Below, piece by piece: positions 16,864 to 25,838 of a DNA stretch of 35,762 nt. This DNA comes from Candidatus Heimdallarchaeota archaeon AB_125. Its GTDB lineage: Archaea; Asgardarchaeota; Heimdallarchaeia; Heimdallarchaeales; Heimdallarchaeaceae. The notes under the pieces are model-generated. The model was not told where the DNA came from. It saw nothing but the letters and a program-made list of their open reading frames with translations, and made no database searches. The stretch is from NCBI GenBank assembly GCA_001940755.1, contig MEHH01000002.1, forward strand, positions 1 through 35,762, in the 5' to 3' direction. The translations under genes and the position numbers were made by a program. Positions within the stretch are counted from its first letter, which is position 1, and every line of letters starts with the position of its first letter.

Positions 16864-18831
16864 ATGAAGATTGGAGTATATATTTGTGAGTGTGGAAGTA
16901 ATATAGCAGGTACAATTGATACAGAAAAAGTTGCTAGAAGTGCAGAACCATTACCAAAAGTATCTGTTAGTAGAGTATATAGATATGCATGCTCGGAACC
17001 TGGTCAAAATCTTATAACTAATGATATAGAAGAGCTAGGTTTAGACAGAATCATTGTTGCAGCATGCTCTCCTAGTATGCATGAACCTACATTTAGAGCA
17101 GTACTTAAAGAAAGGGGTTTGAATCCCTATCTTCTAGAAATGGTAAATATTAGAGAACAGTGTTCATGGGTACATTCAGACAAAAAACAAGCTACAGAAA
17201 AAGCTATTTCTCTTCTAACAGCTGCAGTTTTACGAAACGCTCTACAGCAACCATTAACTCCAAAGAAAGTTGGTGTTACAAACAATGCTTTAGTGATAGG
17301 TGGAGGAATTGCTGGAATTCAAGCAGCTCTGGACCTAGCAGAAGTAGGCTATAAAACATATTTAGTTGAAAAAACACCAAGTATTGGAGGTAAAATGGCT
17401 CAACTAGACAAAACTTTTCCAACTTTGGACTGTTCAGCATGTATTCTAAGTCCTAAGATGGTTGATGTTGGACGTCATCCGAATATTACACTATTAGCAA
17501 ATAGTGAAGTTGTTGAAGTGGAAGGTTTTGTTGGTAATTTTAAGGTTAAAATTAAGAAAAAAGCTACTTATGTAGATCCTGTAAAATGCACTCTCTGTGA
17601 TGAATGTGTCCCTGTATGTCCAGTAATAATACATGATGAGTATAATGAAAATCTTTCACCGAGAAGAGCAATCTATATACCATTTCCTCAAGCAGTTCCT
17701 GCTACATATATCATAGAAGAAGAAACTTGTCTAGGAATTGATCCTCTTATTTGTGCAAAATGTAGAGATGTTTGTGGTCCAGAAGCAATTGATTTTGATA
17801 TGAAGCCAGAAATTATTGAAGAGGAATTTGGAGCAATAGTTGTTGCAACAGGTTACGAAGCATATCCAATTGAGAATATTGGTGAGTATGGTTATGGTTC
17901 AATTCATAATGTTATATCAGGTTTAGAATTTGAGAGAATACTATCAGCAAGTGGTCCAACAGATGGAGTTGTTAGACGACCTTCAGATGGTAAAGTTCCT
18001 AAAACAGTTGTATTCATTCATTGTGCAGGATCAAGAGATCCAGCAAAACATCTTCCTTATTGTTCAAAGGTCTGTTGTATGTATTCAACAAAGCACGCTT
18101 TACAATATAGACATCTTGTCCATGATGGAACTGCTGTGAATTTCTATATAGATATCCGAACAGCAGGTAAAGATTATGAAGAATTTTATCAGAGAGCAGC
18201 AGAAGAAGATGGTGTCATCTATATTAAAGGCAAAGTTTCAGAGATTCTAGAAGATGGTGATCAACTTTTAATCAGAGGTGTAAATACACTTACTTCTGAG
18301 ACAGTAGAAATGCATGCAGACTTAGTTGTTCTTGCTAATGGAATGATGCCAAGTGAAGGAACAAAAAAGATTGCAAGTATGCTCAAGTTGCCTGTTGATA
18401 GTACTGGTTTTATCAGAGAGGCACATCCAAAACTTAAACCAGTCGATACAGTAATTTCAGGTGTATTTCTAGCTGGTACTGCATCTGGACCAAAAGACAT
18501 TCCTGAAACAGTTGCTCATGCTAGTGGTGCAGCATCTAGAGCTAGTACAATATTAGCACAAAAGGAATTAGAAATTGACGCAACCATTGCGAATGTTAAC
18601 GAGATGTTGTGCCGTGGATGTGGAATGTGTGTAGATAGTTGTCCATATAGTGCTATTGAGTTGGAAGCTAAGAATAGCTTTGGTCACACAATCAAAGTTG
18701 CAGTAGTCAATGAAGCACTATGTAAGGGATGTGGAACTTGCTCAGCAACATGTTTGAACGGTGCAATCGGTCATTTAGGTTATACAGACAATCAGATTCT
18801 TGCTCAAATCAAAGCCTTAAGTCAAAAATAG
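16864..18831 (+). CDS. hdrA: heterodisulfide reductase subunit A (FAD, multiple 4Fe-4S)
   Basis: 'VYICECGSNIAGTID', 'NNALVIGGGIAGIQAALDLAEVGYKTYLVEK', 'FPTLDCSACILSPKMVDVGRHPNI', 4Fe-4S motifs, C-terminal diferredoxin module. Confidence 0.96.
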   Translation: MKIGVYICECGSNIAGTIDTEKVARSAEPLPKVSVSRVYRYACSEPGQNLITNDIEELGLDRIIVAACSPSMHEPTFRAVLKERGLNPYLLEMVNIREQCSWVHSDKKQATEKAISLLTAAVLRNALQQPLTPKKVGVTNNALVIGGGIAGIQAALDLAEVGYKTYLVEKTPSIGGKMAQLDKTFPTLDCSACILSPKMVDVGRHPNITLLANSEVVEVEGFVGNFKVKIKKKATYVDPVKCTLCDECVPVCPVIIHDEYNENLSPRRAIYIPFPQAVPATYIIEEETCLGIDPLICAKCRDVCGPEAIDFDMKPEIIEEEFGAIVVATGYEAYPIENIGEYGYGSIHNVISGLEFERILSASGPTDGVVRRPSDGKVPKTVVFIHCAGSRDPAKHLPYCSKVCCMYSTKHALQYRHLVHDGTAVNFYIDIRTAGKDYEEFYQRAAEEDGVIYIKGKVSEILEDGDQLLIRGVNTLTSETVEMHADLVVLANGMMPSEGTKKIASMLKLPVDSTGFIREAHPKLKPVDTVISGVFLAGTASGPKDIPETVAHASGAASRASTILAQKELEIDATIANVNEMLCRGCGMCVDSCPYSAIELEAKNSFGHTIKVAVVNEALCKGCGTCSATCLNGAIGHLGYTDNQILAQIKALSQK

Positions 18832-18845
18832 AGGAGAACACGATA

Positions 18846-19256
18846 ATGTCATATGAATATATCAAATTCGGAAAAGAAGAAAGAGAATTCCGAGAGAAGA
18901 TAGAAGAAATCTCAGGAGAGAATGTTTTTAGCTGTTATCAGTGTGGCAAATGTTCTGCAGGATGTATGTTTAGTGACAAAATGGACAGAACAGTCAATCA
19001 ACAGATTCATCGCATACAAATGGGACAGAAAGAGAAGGTTCTTGCAGCAAATACTCATTGGATTTGTGCTAGCTGTTTAACATGTTCTGTTCGCTGTCCA
19101 AGGGATATAGATGTTGCTGCTATCATGGAAGCTATTAGAGAGTACATTCTTCGTGAAGAGCCGGAGAAGATTATAGTTTCAGAACTACCTAAAGAAGTGC
19201 TAGAGAGACTTCCAAATATAGCATTAGTAGGCAACTTTCGTAAAATGACAGGATGA
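18846..19256 (+). CDS. hdrC: heterodisulfide reductase subunit C
   Basis: 'CYQCGKCSAGCMFSDKMD' and 'CASCLTCSVRCPRDIDVAAIMEAIRE'. Likely start 18846 (MSYEYIKFG). Confidence 0.92.
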   Translation: MSYEYIKFGKEEREFREKIEEISGENVFSCYQCGKCSAGCMFSDKMDRTVNQQIHRIQMGQKEKVLAANTHWICASCLTCSVRCPRDIDVAAIMEAIREYILREEPEKIIVSELPKEVLERLPNIALVGNFRKMTG

Positions 19257-19263
19257 GAATGAA

Positions 19264-20166
19264 ATGGTACAGTATTCATATTTCCCAGGTTGTAATCTCA
19301 AAACCAATGCGAAGGGTTTTGAAAAATCAGCTGTTGCAGTTAGCAAGAAATTAAACGCAGAACTTGTTGAGATACCTAATTGGAATTGCTGTGGAACAGT
19401 TCATACAATGACTTCTGATAATCTTATGAAACGCATCGCTCCTGTCAGAGTTTTATCAAGATCACGAAAACATATAGAAGAACTAGAAGACTCACCCAAT
19501 GAAGTTGCCACTCTATGTTCTATGTGTAATAGTACACTCAAAATAGTAAACAAAGAAGTAAAAGTAGATGAAGATAAACTTTCCAAAATAAACTATCAGC
19601 TAGAAGAAGATGAAGAAACCTACGCTGAAGATATGGAAGTTAAACATTTTCTTGAAATCCTAAGAGATTCAGTAGGATATAAAAATATAGCAAAGAAAGT
19701 AATTAAAGAACTAAAAGGCATAAAAGTAGTCCCATATTATGGGTGCATGTTACTACATCCAGAAGAAGCGAAGATTGACGATGAAGAAATGCCTTCAGTT
19801 CTAGAGTACCTAATGGAAAGCTTGGGTGCAGAAGTGATTTTTTCACCTTTGTTCAAATTCTGTTGTGGATCCTATCATATTGTAGATGATGAAACTATAG
19901 TCGATAGTCAAGTAAGTAAAATCTTACAAGATGTAAGGGTAAAAGGCGCAAACGCTATGGTTGTAGCATGTCCTTTGTGTGCTTATAATTTGGATTATCA
20001 ACAAAAGAAACTCATAAAACAAACAGGTGAAAAGAATCCAATTCCAATATTCTATTTCAGCCAACTTATGGCTATCGCTATGGGAGAACCCATAGAAATT
20101 AATCATTTTGAAGATCATCAAATTGATCCTCGTAAATTATTGAAGGAACTAAAATTAGAGGGTTAA
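19264..20166 (+). CDS. hdrB: heterodisulfide reductase subunit B (two CCG domains)
   Basis: 'YFPGCNLKTNAKGFEKS', 'NWNCCGTVHTM...LCSMCN', 'YYGCMLLHPEEAKIDDEEMPSVLEYLMESLGAEV', 'FCCGSYH...ACPLC'. Confidence 0.94.
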   Translation: MVQYSYFPGCNLKTNAKGFEKSAVAVSKKLNAELVEIPNWNCCGTVHTMTSDNLMKRIAPVRVLSRSRKHIEELEDSPNEVATLCSMCNSTLKIVNKEVKVDEDKLSKINYQLEEDEETYAEDMEVKHFLEILRDSVGYKNIAKKVIKELKGIKVVPYYGCMLLHPEEAKIDDEEMPSVLEYLMESLGAEVIFSPLFKFCCGSYHIVDDETIVDSQVSKILQDVRVKGANAMVVACPLCAYNLDYQQKKLIKQTGEKNPIPIFYFSQLMAIAMGEPIEINHFEDHQIDPRKLLKELKLEG

Positions 20167-20168
20167 AA

Positions 20169-20891
20169 ATGGCAAAAGCAAAACCAAAAACAAAGACTGA
20201 AAATTCAACACCTATGGTAAAGATATTTATTATGGGAGCGGCACACGAAGTTCCTGCTTCTCTAACTATAATGAAAGCAATAGAGTATGCTGGTTTCAAA
20301 ATAACTAGAGGTTCTGGATGCAGAGCAGGTTTTTGTGGGGCTTGTGGAACTATTTATCGTAAAGAAGGAGACTATAGGATATATGCAGCACTTGCATGTC
20401 AAACACAAGTTGAAGATGGAATGGTACTTACACAACTACCATTTGTCCCAGCACCAAAAGCTAGGTACAATGTAGACGAACTTCAACCTAATGCTAGTGC
20501 AATGTTAAAATATTATCCAGAAGTGGCTAGATGTTTAAGTTGTAATGCTTGCTCTAAAGTGTGTCCTCAGGAAATTAAGGTCATGGATTATGTCCAATAT
20601 TCTTTACAGGGACAAATCAAAAAGGCAGCAGATGAGAGCTTTGATTGTGTTCAATGTGGTCTCTGTGCTATACGATGTCCAGCTGAAATTCCTCAGTACC
20701 ACGTTGGAATGCTAGCACGAAGACTTCATGGAAAATACAACTTGAAAGCACCTGAAAATTTAGAACACCGTGTGAAAGAAATTGAAGACGGTGTATACAC
20801 AGAAGCGTTCAGCGAACTGATGAAATTATCCAAAGCTGATTTAAAGAAAAGATATACTGAGCGAGATTTTATTGATCAGAAGAAGGCGTGA
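20169..20891 (+). CDS. succinate dehydrogenase/fumarate reductase iron-sulfur subunit (TfrB N-terminal-like, no CCG domain)
   Basis: [2Fe-2S] 'CRAGFCGACGTIYR...C', then 'CLSCNACSKVCPQ' and 'CVQCGLCAIRCPAEI'. Confidence 0.88.
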   Translation: MAKAKPKTKTENSTPMVKIFIMGAAHEVPASLTIMKAIEYAGFKITRGSGCRAGFCGACGTIYRKEGDYRIYAALACQTQVEDGMVLTQLPFVPAPKARYNVDELQPNASAMLKYYPEVARCLSCNACSKVCPQEIKVMDYVQYSLQGQIKKAADESFDCVQCGLCAIRCPAEIPQYHVGMLARRLHGKYNLKAPENLEHRVKEIEDGVYTEAFSELMKLSKADLKKRYTERDFIDQKKA

Positions 20892-22561
20892 TGAAAATGG
20901 CGATGATAAGAGGATATCCTGAAAATATGAGGAAAAGTATAGAAAACGTCAACAAAACCAGAAGTAAACGTTTAGATCAAATTATACCAGACTTAACCTT
21001 AGCAGAAAGAAAAGAAGTTCTAGATGGTTTTCATCCAGATTATAATCCAAAATTCAAAAGAAATATTACTTGGGGACAAAATAAAGGAGATAATGTTCCT
21101 AATGAGGTAGTAGATGTTCTTGAAGCTTATCCTATGGTTAATCCTGATGACATTGATTTAAGTCAAATTGATTTTGATGTTAATGTTCTTATTGTTGGTG
21201 CTGGAGGGGCAGGTACTTCTGCAGCATTATGGTCCAAATATGCTGGAGTTCCAAAAGAGGAGATATTACTTGCTACAAAACTACGATTAGGTGATTGCAA
21301 TACTGTCATGGCTCAAGGAGGTATACAAGCAGCTGATAGACCAGATGATTCTCCAATTATTCACTATCTTGATGCTATAGGAGGAGGACATTTTGAGAAC
21401 AACCCAAAATTAGTTAATGCACTTGTTGCTGATGGACCAAAAATCATCAAATGGCATAAAGATCTAGGAATGATGTATGACTGCAATGAAGATGGAAGTC
21501 TTGTACAAAACCCAGGTGGGGGGACTTCAAGAAACAGAATGCATTGTGCAAAAGACTATACTGGCATGGAAATATTCAGAACATTAAAAGATGAAATTAT
21601 TAATTTAGAAATTCCTTATCTGGAATTTAGCCCAGCTGTAGAACTCATAACTGATGAGACAGGTAGAGTAGCTGGAACAGTTTTGTATAATATAGAAACA
21701 AAACAGTATTTCGTGGTTAGAGCAAAAACAACTATCTTAACAACTGGAGGATTTGGAAGGCTTCATGTTGCAGGTTTTCCAACAACTAATCACTATGGTG
21801 CAACCATGGATGGTGTGGTTATGGCATATCGTGCTGGTGCTAAGCTTAGAGATTTAGATGCGACACAATTCCATCCTACTGGAGCAGCATTTCCAGAACA
21901 AATAGTTGGACTGCTTATTACAGAAAAAGTTAGAAGCTTAGGTGGACAAGTACTTGGAAAAGATGGAGAACAATTATGTTATCCACTTGAACCGAGAGAT
22001 GTTGAGGCTTCTTCAATAATCAAATGTTGTACATCAACAGATAATTACATTGAAACTCCAACTCAAATGAGAGGTGTCTGGTTAGATAGTCCATTAATTG
22101 AGGAAATTAAAGGAAAAGGAACTATCCTGAATAATCTTAGTGCTATGTATAGAATGATGAATAGATTCGATATTGATATCACTGAAGATCCAATTCTTGT
22201 TTATCCAACATTACATTACCAAAATGGTGGTATTGAACATGATGAGAATTGTTATACATCCATCAAAGGACTGTTAGCAGCTGGAGAGATTTCTGGAGGA
22301 GTTCATGGGAAGAATCGTCTTATGGGTAACTCTCTCTTAGAGATAAATGTGTTTGGAAGAAGAGCTGGTATGACAGCTGCTAAGGAGTTCAGGAAAAAGA
22401 GTACAGTTGGAAAACTATCTCTTACTCATGTACACAAATCGATTAAAGCACTTGATGCTTTAAATCTCAAAGATAAAAGATACTCTCCAACTATTTTACC
22501 TGAATATAGAAGCGATGCTGTTAGAGCTAGATTAGTTCAATTATATGAAGAATCTCTCTAA
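20888..22561 (+). CDS. fumarate reductase/succinate dehydrogenase flavoprotein (TfrA-like)
   Basis: 'VLIVGAGGAGTSAALW', 'NTVMAQGGIQAA', 'FHPTGAAFPEQIVGLLITEKVRSLGG', 'LHYQNGGIEHDENCYTSIKGLLAAGEISGGVHGKNRLMGNSLLEINVFGRRAG'. Start may be 20888, 20891 or 20900. Confidence 0.9.
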   Translation: MMKMAMIRGYPENMRKSIENVNKTRSKRLDQIIPDLTLAERKEVLDGFHPDYNPKFKRNITWGQNKGDNVPNEVVDVLEAYPMVNPDDIDLSQIDFDVNVLIVGAGGAGTSAALWSKYAGVPKEEILLATKLRLGDCNTVMAQGGIQAADRPDDSPIIHYLDAIGGGHFENNPKLVNALVADGPKIIKWHKDLGMMYDCNEDGSLVQNPGGGTSRNRMHCAKDYTGMEIFRTLKDEIINLEIPYLEFSPAVELITDETGRVAGTVLYNIETKQYFVVRAKTTILTTGGFGRLHVAGFPTTNHYGATMDGVVMAYRAGAKLRDLDATQFHPTGAAFPEQIVGLLITEKVRSLGGQVLGKDGEQLCYPLEPRDVEASSIIKCCTSTDNYIETPTQMRGVWLDSPLIEEIKGKGTILNNLSAMYRMMNRFDIDITEDPILVYPTLHYQNGGIEHDENCYTSIKGLLAAGEISGGVHGKNRLMGNSLLEINVFGRRAGMTAAKEFRKKSTVGKLSLTHVHKSIKALDALNLKDKRYSPTILPEYRSDAVRARLVQLYEESL

Positions 22562-22567
22562 ATTACC

Positions 22568-22591
22568 CTTCTTTTTTCACAATTTTTTTAT
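22568..22591 (+). terminator. T-rich terminator at the 3' end of the 13-gene operon
   Basis: 'cttcttttttcacaattttttta' T-tracts right after the frdA stop. Confidence 0.45.
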
Positions 22592-22620
22592 AGATTAATA
22601 ATCAAAAATATATTGATTCA

Positions 22621-23190
22621 ATGAGAAACTCATACATTTTTCTTCGTCATGCATTAACAACAATTGATTCTAGTCAACCTGCAGAGAAGTGGGTAATATC
22701 AGAAGAAGGAATAGAAGAAATATGTAACGCTGTTTCCTCAGGAAAATTTGATGATGTTGATGTGATAATCTCGTCATCAGAGAAAAAAGCAATTCAAACA
22801 GCTTATTACTTAGCAGAACGAACTGAGAAAGAAATCAACTTAAATCCTAATTTTAAGGAACTAAACCGAGGACAAGAATTTGTTGATACACAAGAAGACT
22901 ATGAAACCAGAGTCTGGAGAATCTTTGATAACCCAACAACATGTAGTTTTGGATGGGAAACTGCAGAGAGTGCTCTAGCTAGATTTAAAAGAGGTATATT
23001 TAGGTTAGAAAACACTTATTCGAATCAAAAAATCATTGTTGTTAGTCATGGTATCATCTTGACATTGTTTTTTGGTGATCTCTTGGGACTAGAAAAAGAA
23101 GAGTTGTTTACACGTTGGAAAAAAATGAAATTTTGTGCATGGGGTAAAGTTACAGAAAGCAAAGTTGTTAGAGATATTATTATAGATTGA
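22621..23190 (+). CDS. histidine phosphatase superfamily protein (phosphoglycerate mutase-like)
   Basis: 'IFLRHALTTIDS' (RHxxT), 'ELNRGQEF', 'IIVVSHGIILTLFFGDLLG'. Confidence 0.85.
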   Translation: MRNSYIFLRHALTTIDSSQPAEKWVISEEGIEEICNAVSSGKFDDVDVIISSSEKKAIQTAYYLAERTEKEINLNPNFKELNRGQEFVDTQEDYETRVWRIFDNPTTCSFGWETAESALARFKRGIFRLENTYSNQKIIVVSHGIILTLFFGDLLGLEKEELFTRWKKMKFCAWGKVTESKVVRDIIID

Positions 23191-23218
23191 GATTTCCTTC
23201 TGTACGAAAATAAATATA

Positions 23219-23929
23219 TTGAAACAATTAGAAGATGTTACGATGGACAACATAATCAAAATCAGATTAGGATACACAAATACCTATCTTTTGAGAGTAT
23301 CAGATGGATACGTTCTAATCGATGTAGGTTCAAAAAGAAAAACAAAGAAATTTCTAAGAATTCTAGATGATTATAACATTAGTCCTGATAAGATAAAGTA
23401 CATAATAGTAACACATGCTCATTTTGATCATGTCGGATGTTTAGCAGAGATAAAAGAGATCACAGGAGCTAAAGTAGTCGCTCATAAAAATGCTGCAAAA
23501 TATCTCAAACAAGGAAAAAATGCATATGTTGGCTTGAAGATCAATTGGTTCAATTCTATAATACGAAAGATACTTGAAAGAATTCAAGCTTTTAAACCAA
23601 TTTCTCCTGATATCGTTGTTGATGAGATTTATTTCTTCGATGAATATGGAACAGATCTGAAATTGATATATACTCCGGGGCATACTCTTTGTTCAATCTC
23701 AGTAATTGATGAAGATGGGAATGCATTTGTTGGAGACACTGCAATGGGATTTCCAATAAGACTCTTCAGCCGATCTCCTCGAATTGCTGCTGATTTTAAA
23801 CTTGTTATTCCAAGCTGGAAACGAATTGTTGATGAGGGTGCAAAAACAGTATACATGGCACATGGCAGACCTTTCAACATAAGTAAAATAAGAAGAAAGG
23901 TAGAAAAGAAAAAGAGGAAAAAAAAATAG
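23219..23929 (+). CDS. MBL-fold metallo-hydrolase
   Basis: 'IIVTHAHFDHVGCLAEI', 'YTPGHTLCSISVIDEDGNAFVGDTAM', 'MAHGRPF'. Start is TTG 23219 or ATG 23243. Confidence 0.88.
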   Translation: MKQLEDVTMDNIIKIRLGYTNTYLLRVSDGYVLIDVGSKRKTKKFLRILDDYNISPDKIKYIIVTHAHFDHVGCLAEIKEITGAKVVAHKNAAKYLKQGKNAYVGLKINWFNSIIRKILERIQAFKPISPDIVVDEIYFFDEYGTDLKLIYTPGHTLCSISVIDEDGNAFVGDTAMGFPIRLFSRSPRIAADFKLVIPSWKRIVDEGAKTVYMAHGRPFNISKIRRKVEKKKRKKK

Positions 23930-23940
23930 TAAAAACTAGT

Positions 23941-24390
23941 TCATTTTAGATTTTTCTTACGAATTTTAGTAACTACGAACATGAAAAAACAAGCACCAAT
24001 TATCAAGCTAGAAACAATGACATATTCTGTAAGATTAAAGTCAATATCTGCAAATTCAGGAATTTCAGGTATAACACCTAAATATCTATAGAAAATATCA
24101 GTATCTGTTCCTGCACTATCATAATCAGTAGGATCATGCCACACTACATGGACATAATTATTCAAATCAATAGCAAGAGAAGGATAAGCAGAATCGAAAG
24201 CGCTTGTAGTGAAAAGTACTTCATTAGTGGTCCAAACGGAGGAAGAAGTGTTCCAGCATTTGTAAAAAATATCAGCTGCTCCTCCAGCCACTCCTCTAGA
24301 TCCACCATAATTTGAATAATCAACCCACGCTATATGGATATTACCAGCAGAATCAGCTGCAGGTACTTTGGTTTTAGAGCTACTTCCTAG
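23941..24390 (-). pseudogene. remnant of a larger secreted repeat protein with C-terminal TM anchor
   Basis: Open frame from 24390 back to 23941 with no upstream ATG. Two repeat-like segments ('AGNIHIAWVDYSNYGGSRGVAGGAADIFYKCWN', 'NNYVHVVWHDPTDYDSAGTDTDIFYRYLG') then TM 'VIVSSLIIGACFFMFVVTKIRKKN'. Confidence 0.6.
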
Positions 24391-24431
24391 TTAAAAATAA
24401 AAAAGGAAAAGAATAAGTATGCAATTACCTA

Positions 24432-25838
24432 TTATTCTTTTTCAGCATATCTTAGTTTGAACTTACTGAAGATTATTGCTCCAGCTATGAAGATAACAAC
24501 AGCCCAAATGAAGAGTAATAATAAATCAAATAATACATTGGTTGCTCCACTAACAGATTCCATCAACATACTATTTTTCATCACAAGAAATGCCGGTCTA
24601 AGGAATATGAGATCAAACCAACTAAAGCTTTTTCCTGCATAGGTAAAAGCTGGTTTAATATCGGTATAATATTCTGCTACAAACATGTGGATTGTACTCG
24701 CAAATAGAATTAGAATTGGTGCTGCTACTCTTGCTTGTATAAATGAACCTACTAACAACGCAATTGTTGCCGTAATCACTCCCAGTAATATCATCGTCAA
24801 TAACATGAAAAGCCATGCTAATGGATTGATTGCAAAATTAAAGAAGCCAAGAATTGCAGCAAATACAAGCATGAAAATTCCTTGTAAAAGAGCAATTATT
24901 GACCAAGCTAACAATATTCCTCCAAGATACTGTATGGAGTTTAATTTTGTTAGTTTCATTCGCTTTAACATACCTGTTTTGTTTTCTTCATCAAGTAACC
25001 AAATTGCGCTAACTGCTGACATAAGTATTGTTTGAAGAATTTGTCCTGGTAGGAGTCTTGCAAAGAATTCTGATTGAAAATCTTCAACAACATCTCCAGT
25101 ACCTGCACTGATTAACAGTACCTCTGAAGATATAGTATTGTTCGTAGATTGTTGTGTTAAATTCAGATCAAAAGATAAAGCATATGTCAATTTAAGCTCT
25201 GACCAAATGGAATTAGCGTGAATAACAGAGTAGTTACCTAAAAATTCACTCATGATTTGCCAAATACTTGTATAAGCTTGCATGGTTGTTTGAAGGGTTA
25301 CATCACCATGAAACTTAATTATTAGGTTTGCTGAAGTTTCTAGATAAGGAGTAATCTGGTAAAGGGACTCGTTAATTCCAAACCATTCTGCAGGATAAAG
25401 ACTAAAAGCTTCTGTAAGAGATTGTGTAAGAATTAAAGAAGCATAAAACCGAGAAATATTACCCGCTTGAAGAGAAAAATCATCAGGAAGTTCTATTCCA
25501 CCTTCAATCGTTAACTCTTGTATATCTGTGTCTAAAGTCTCAATATTTGTGTAATTTTCCAACGTGAATGTTTTAAGACCTTTATCGTTTTGATGTGTAT
25601 TTAATGCATTGTAAAACTCCTTTTCCATATCTAGGAGTTCACTTGTAAGTGGATCGACAACAGGACTATCAGCAGAGTAAAAACCAATATCTAATGTTTT
25701 GGTTGTGGGTGCCCAACCCTTACTAAGAAAACCAAATAATATCAAAAAGAACAGAGGAAAACCAATAACATAGAAGTAAAACTCTTTAGATCGGATAACT
25801 TGCTTAATCCTAATTATTGCTAAATCTATAACAATCAT
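24432..25838 (-). CDS. ABC-2 type transporter permease
   Basis: N-terminal TM 'FYFYVIGFPLFFLILFGFLSKG', large extracytoplasmic loop, C-terminal cluster of TM helices; 4-nt overlap with the ATPase gene. Confidence 0.85.
   Translation of the reverse strand: MIVIDLAIIRIKQVIRSKEFYFYVIGFPLFFLILFGFLSKGWAPTTKTLDIGFYSADSPVVDPLTSELLDMEKEFYNALNTHQNDKGLKTFTLENYTNIETLDTDIQELTIEGGIELPDDFSLQAGNISRFYASLILTQSLTEAFSLYPAEWFGINESLYQITPYLETSANLIIKFHGDVTLQTTMQAYTSIWQIMSEFLGNYSVIHANSIWSELKLTYALSFDLNLTQQSTNNTISSEVLLISAGTGDVVEDFQSEFFARLLPGQILQTILMSAVSAIWLLDEENKTGMLKRMKLTKLNSIQYLGGILLAWSIIALLQGIFMLVFAAILGFFNFAINPLAWLFMLLTMILLGVITATIALLVGSFIQARVAAPILILFASTIHMFVAEYYTDIKPAFTYAGKSFSWFDLIFLRPAFLVMKNSMLMESVSGATNVLFDLLLLFIWAVVIFIAGAIIFSKFKLRYAEKE

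Noticed and set aside
13533-18831. Selenocysteine (in-frame TGA) in MvhD/HdrA, known from some Asgard archaea
   Set aside because: The ORFs are continuous and the expected positions carry Cys. No evidence for recoding here.
24457-25035. Plus-strand ORFs of 61 and 116 aa
   Set aside because: Antisense to the ABC-2 permease, whose reading frame, topology and coupling to the ATPase are convincing.
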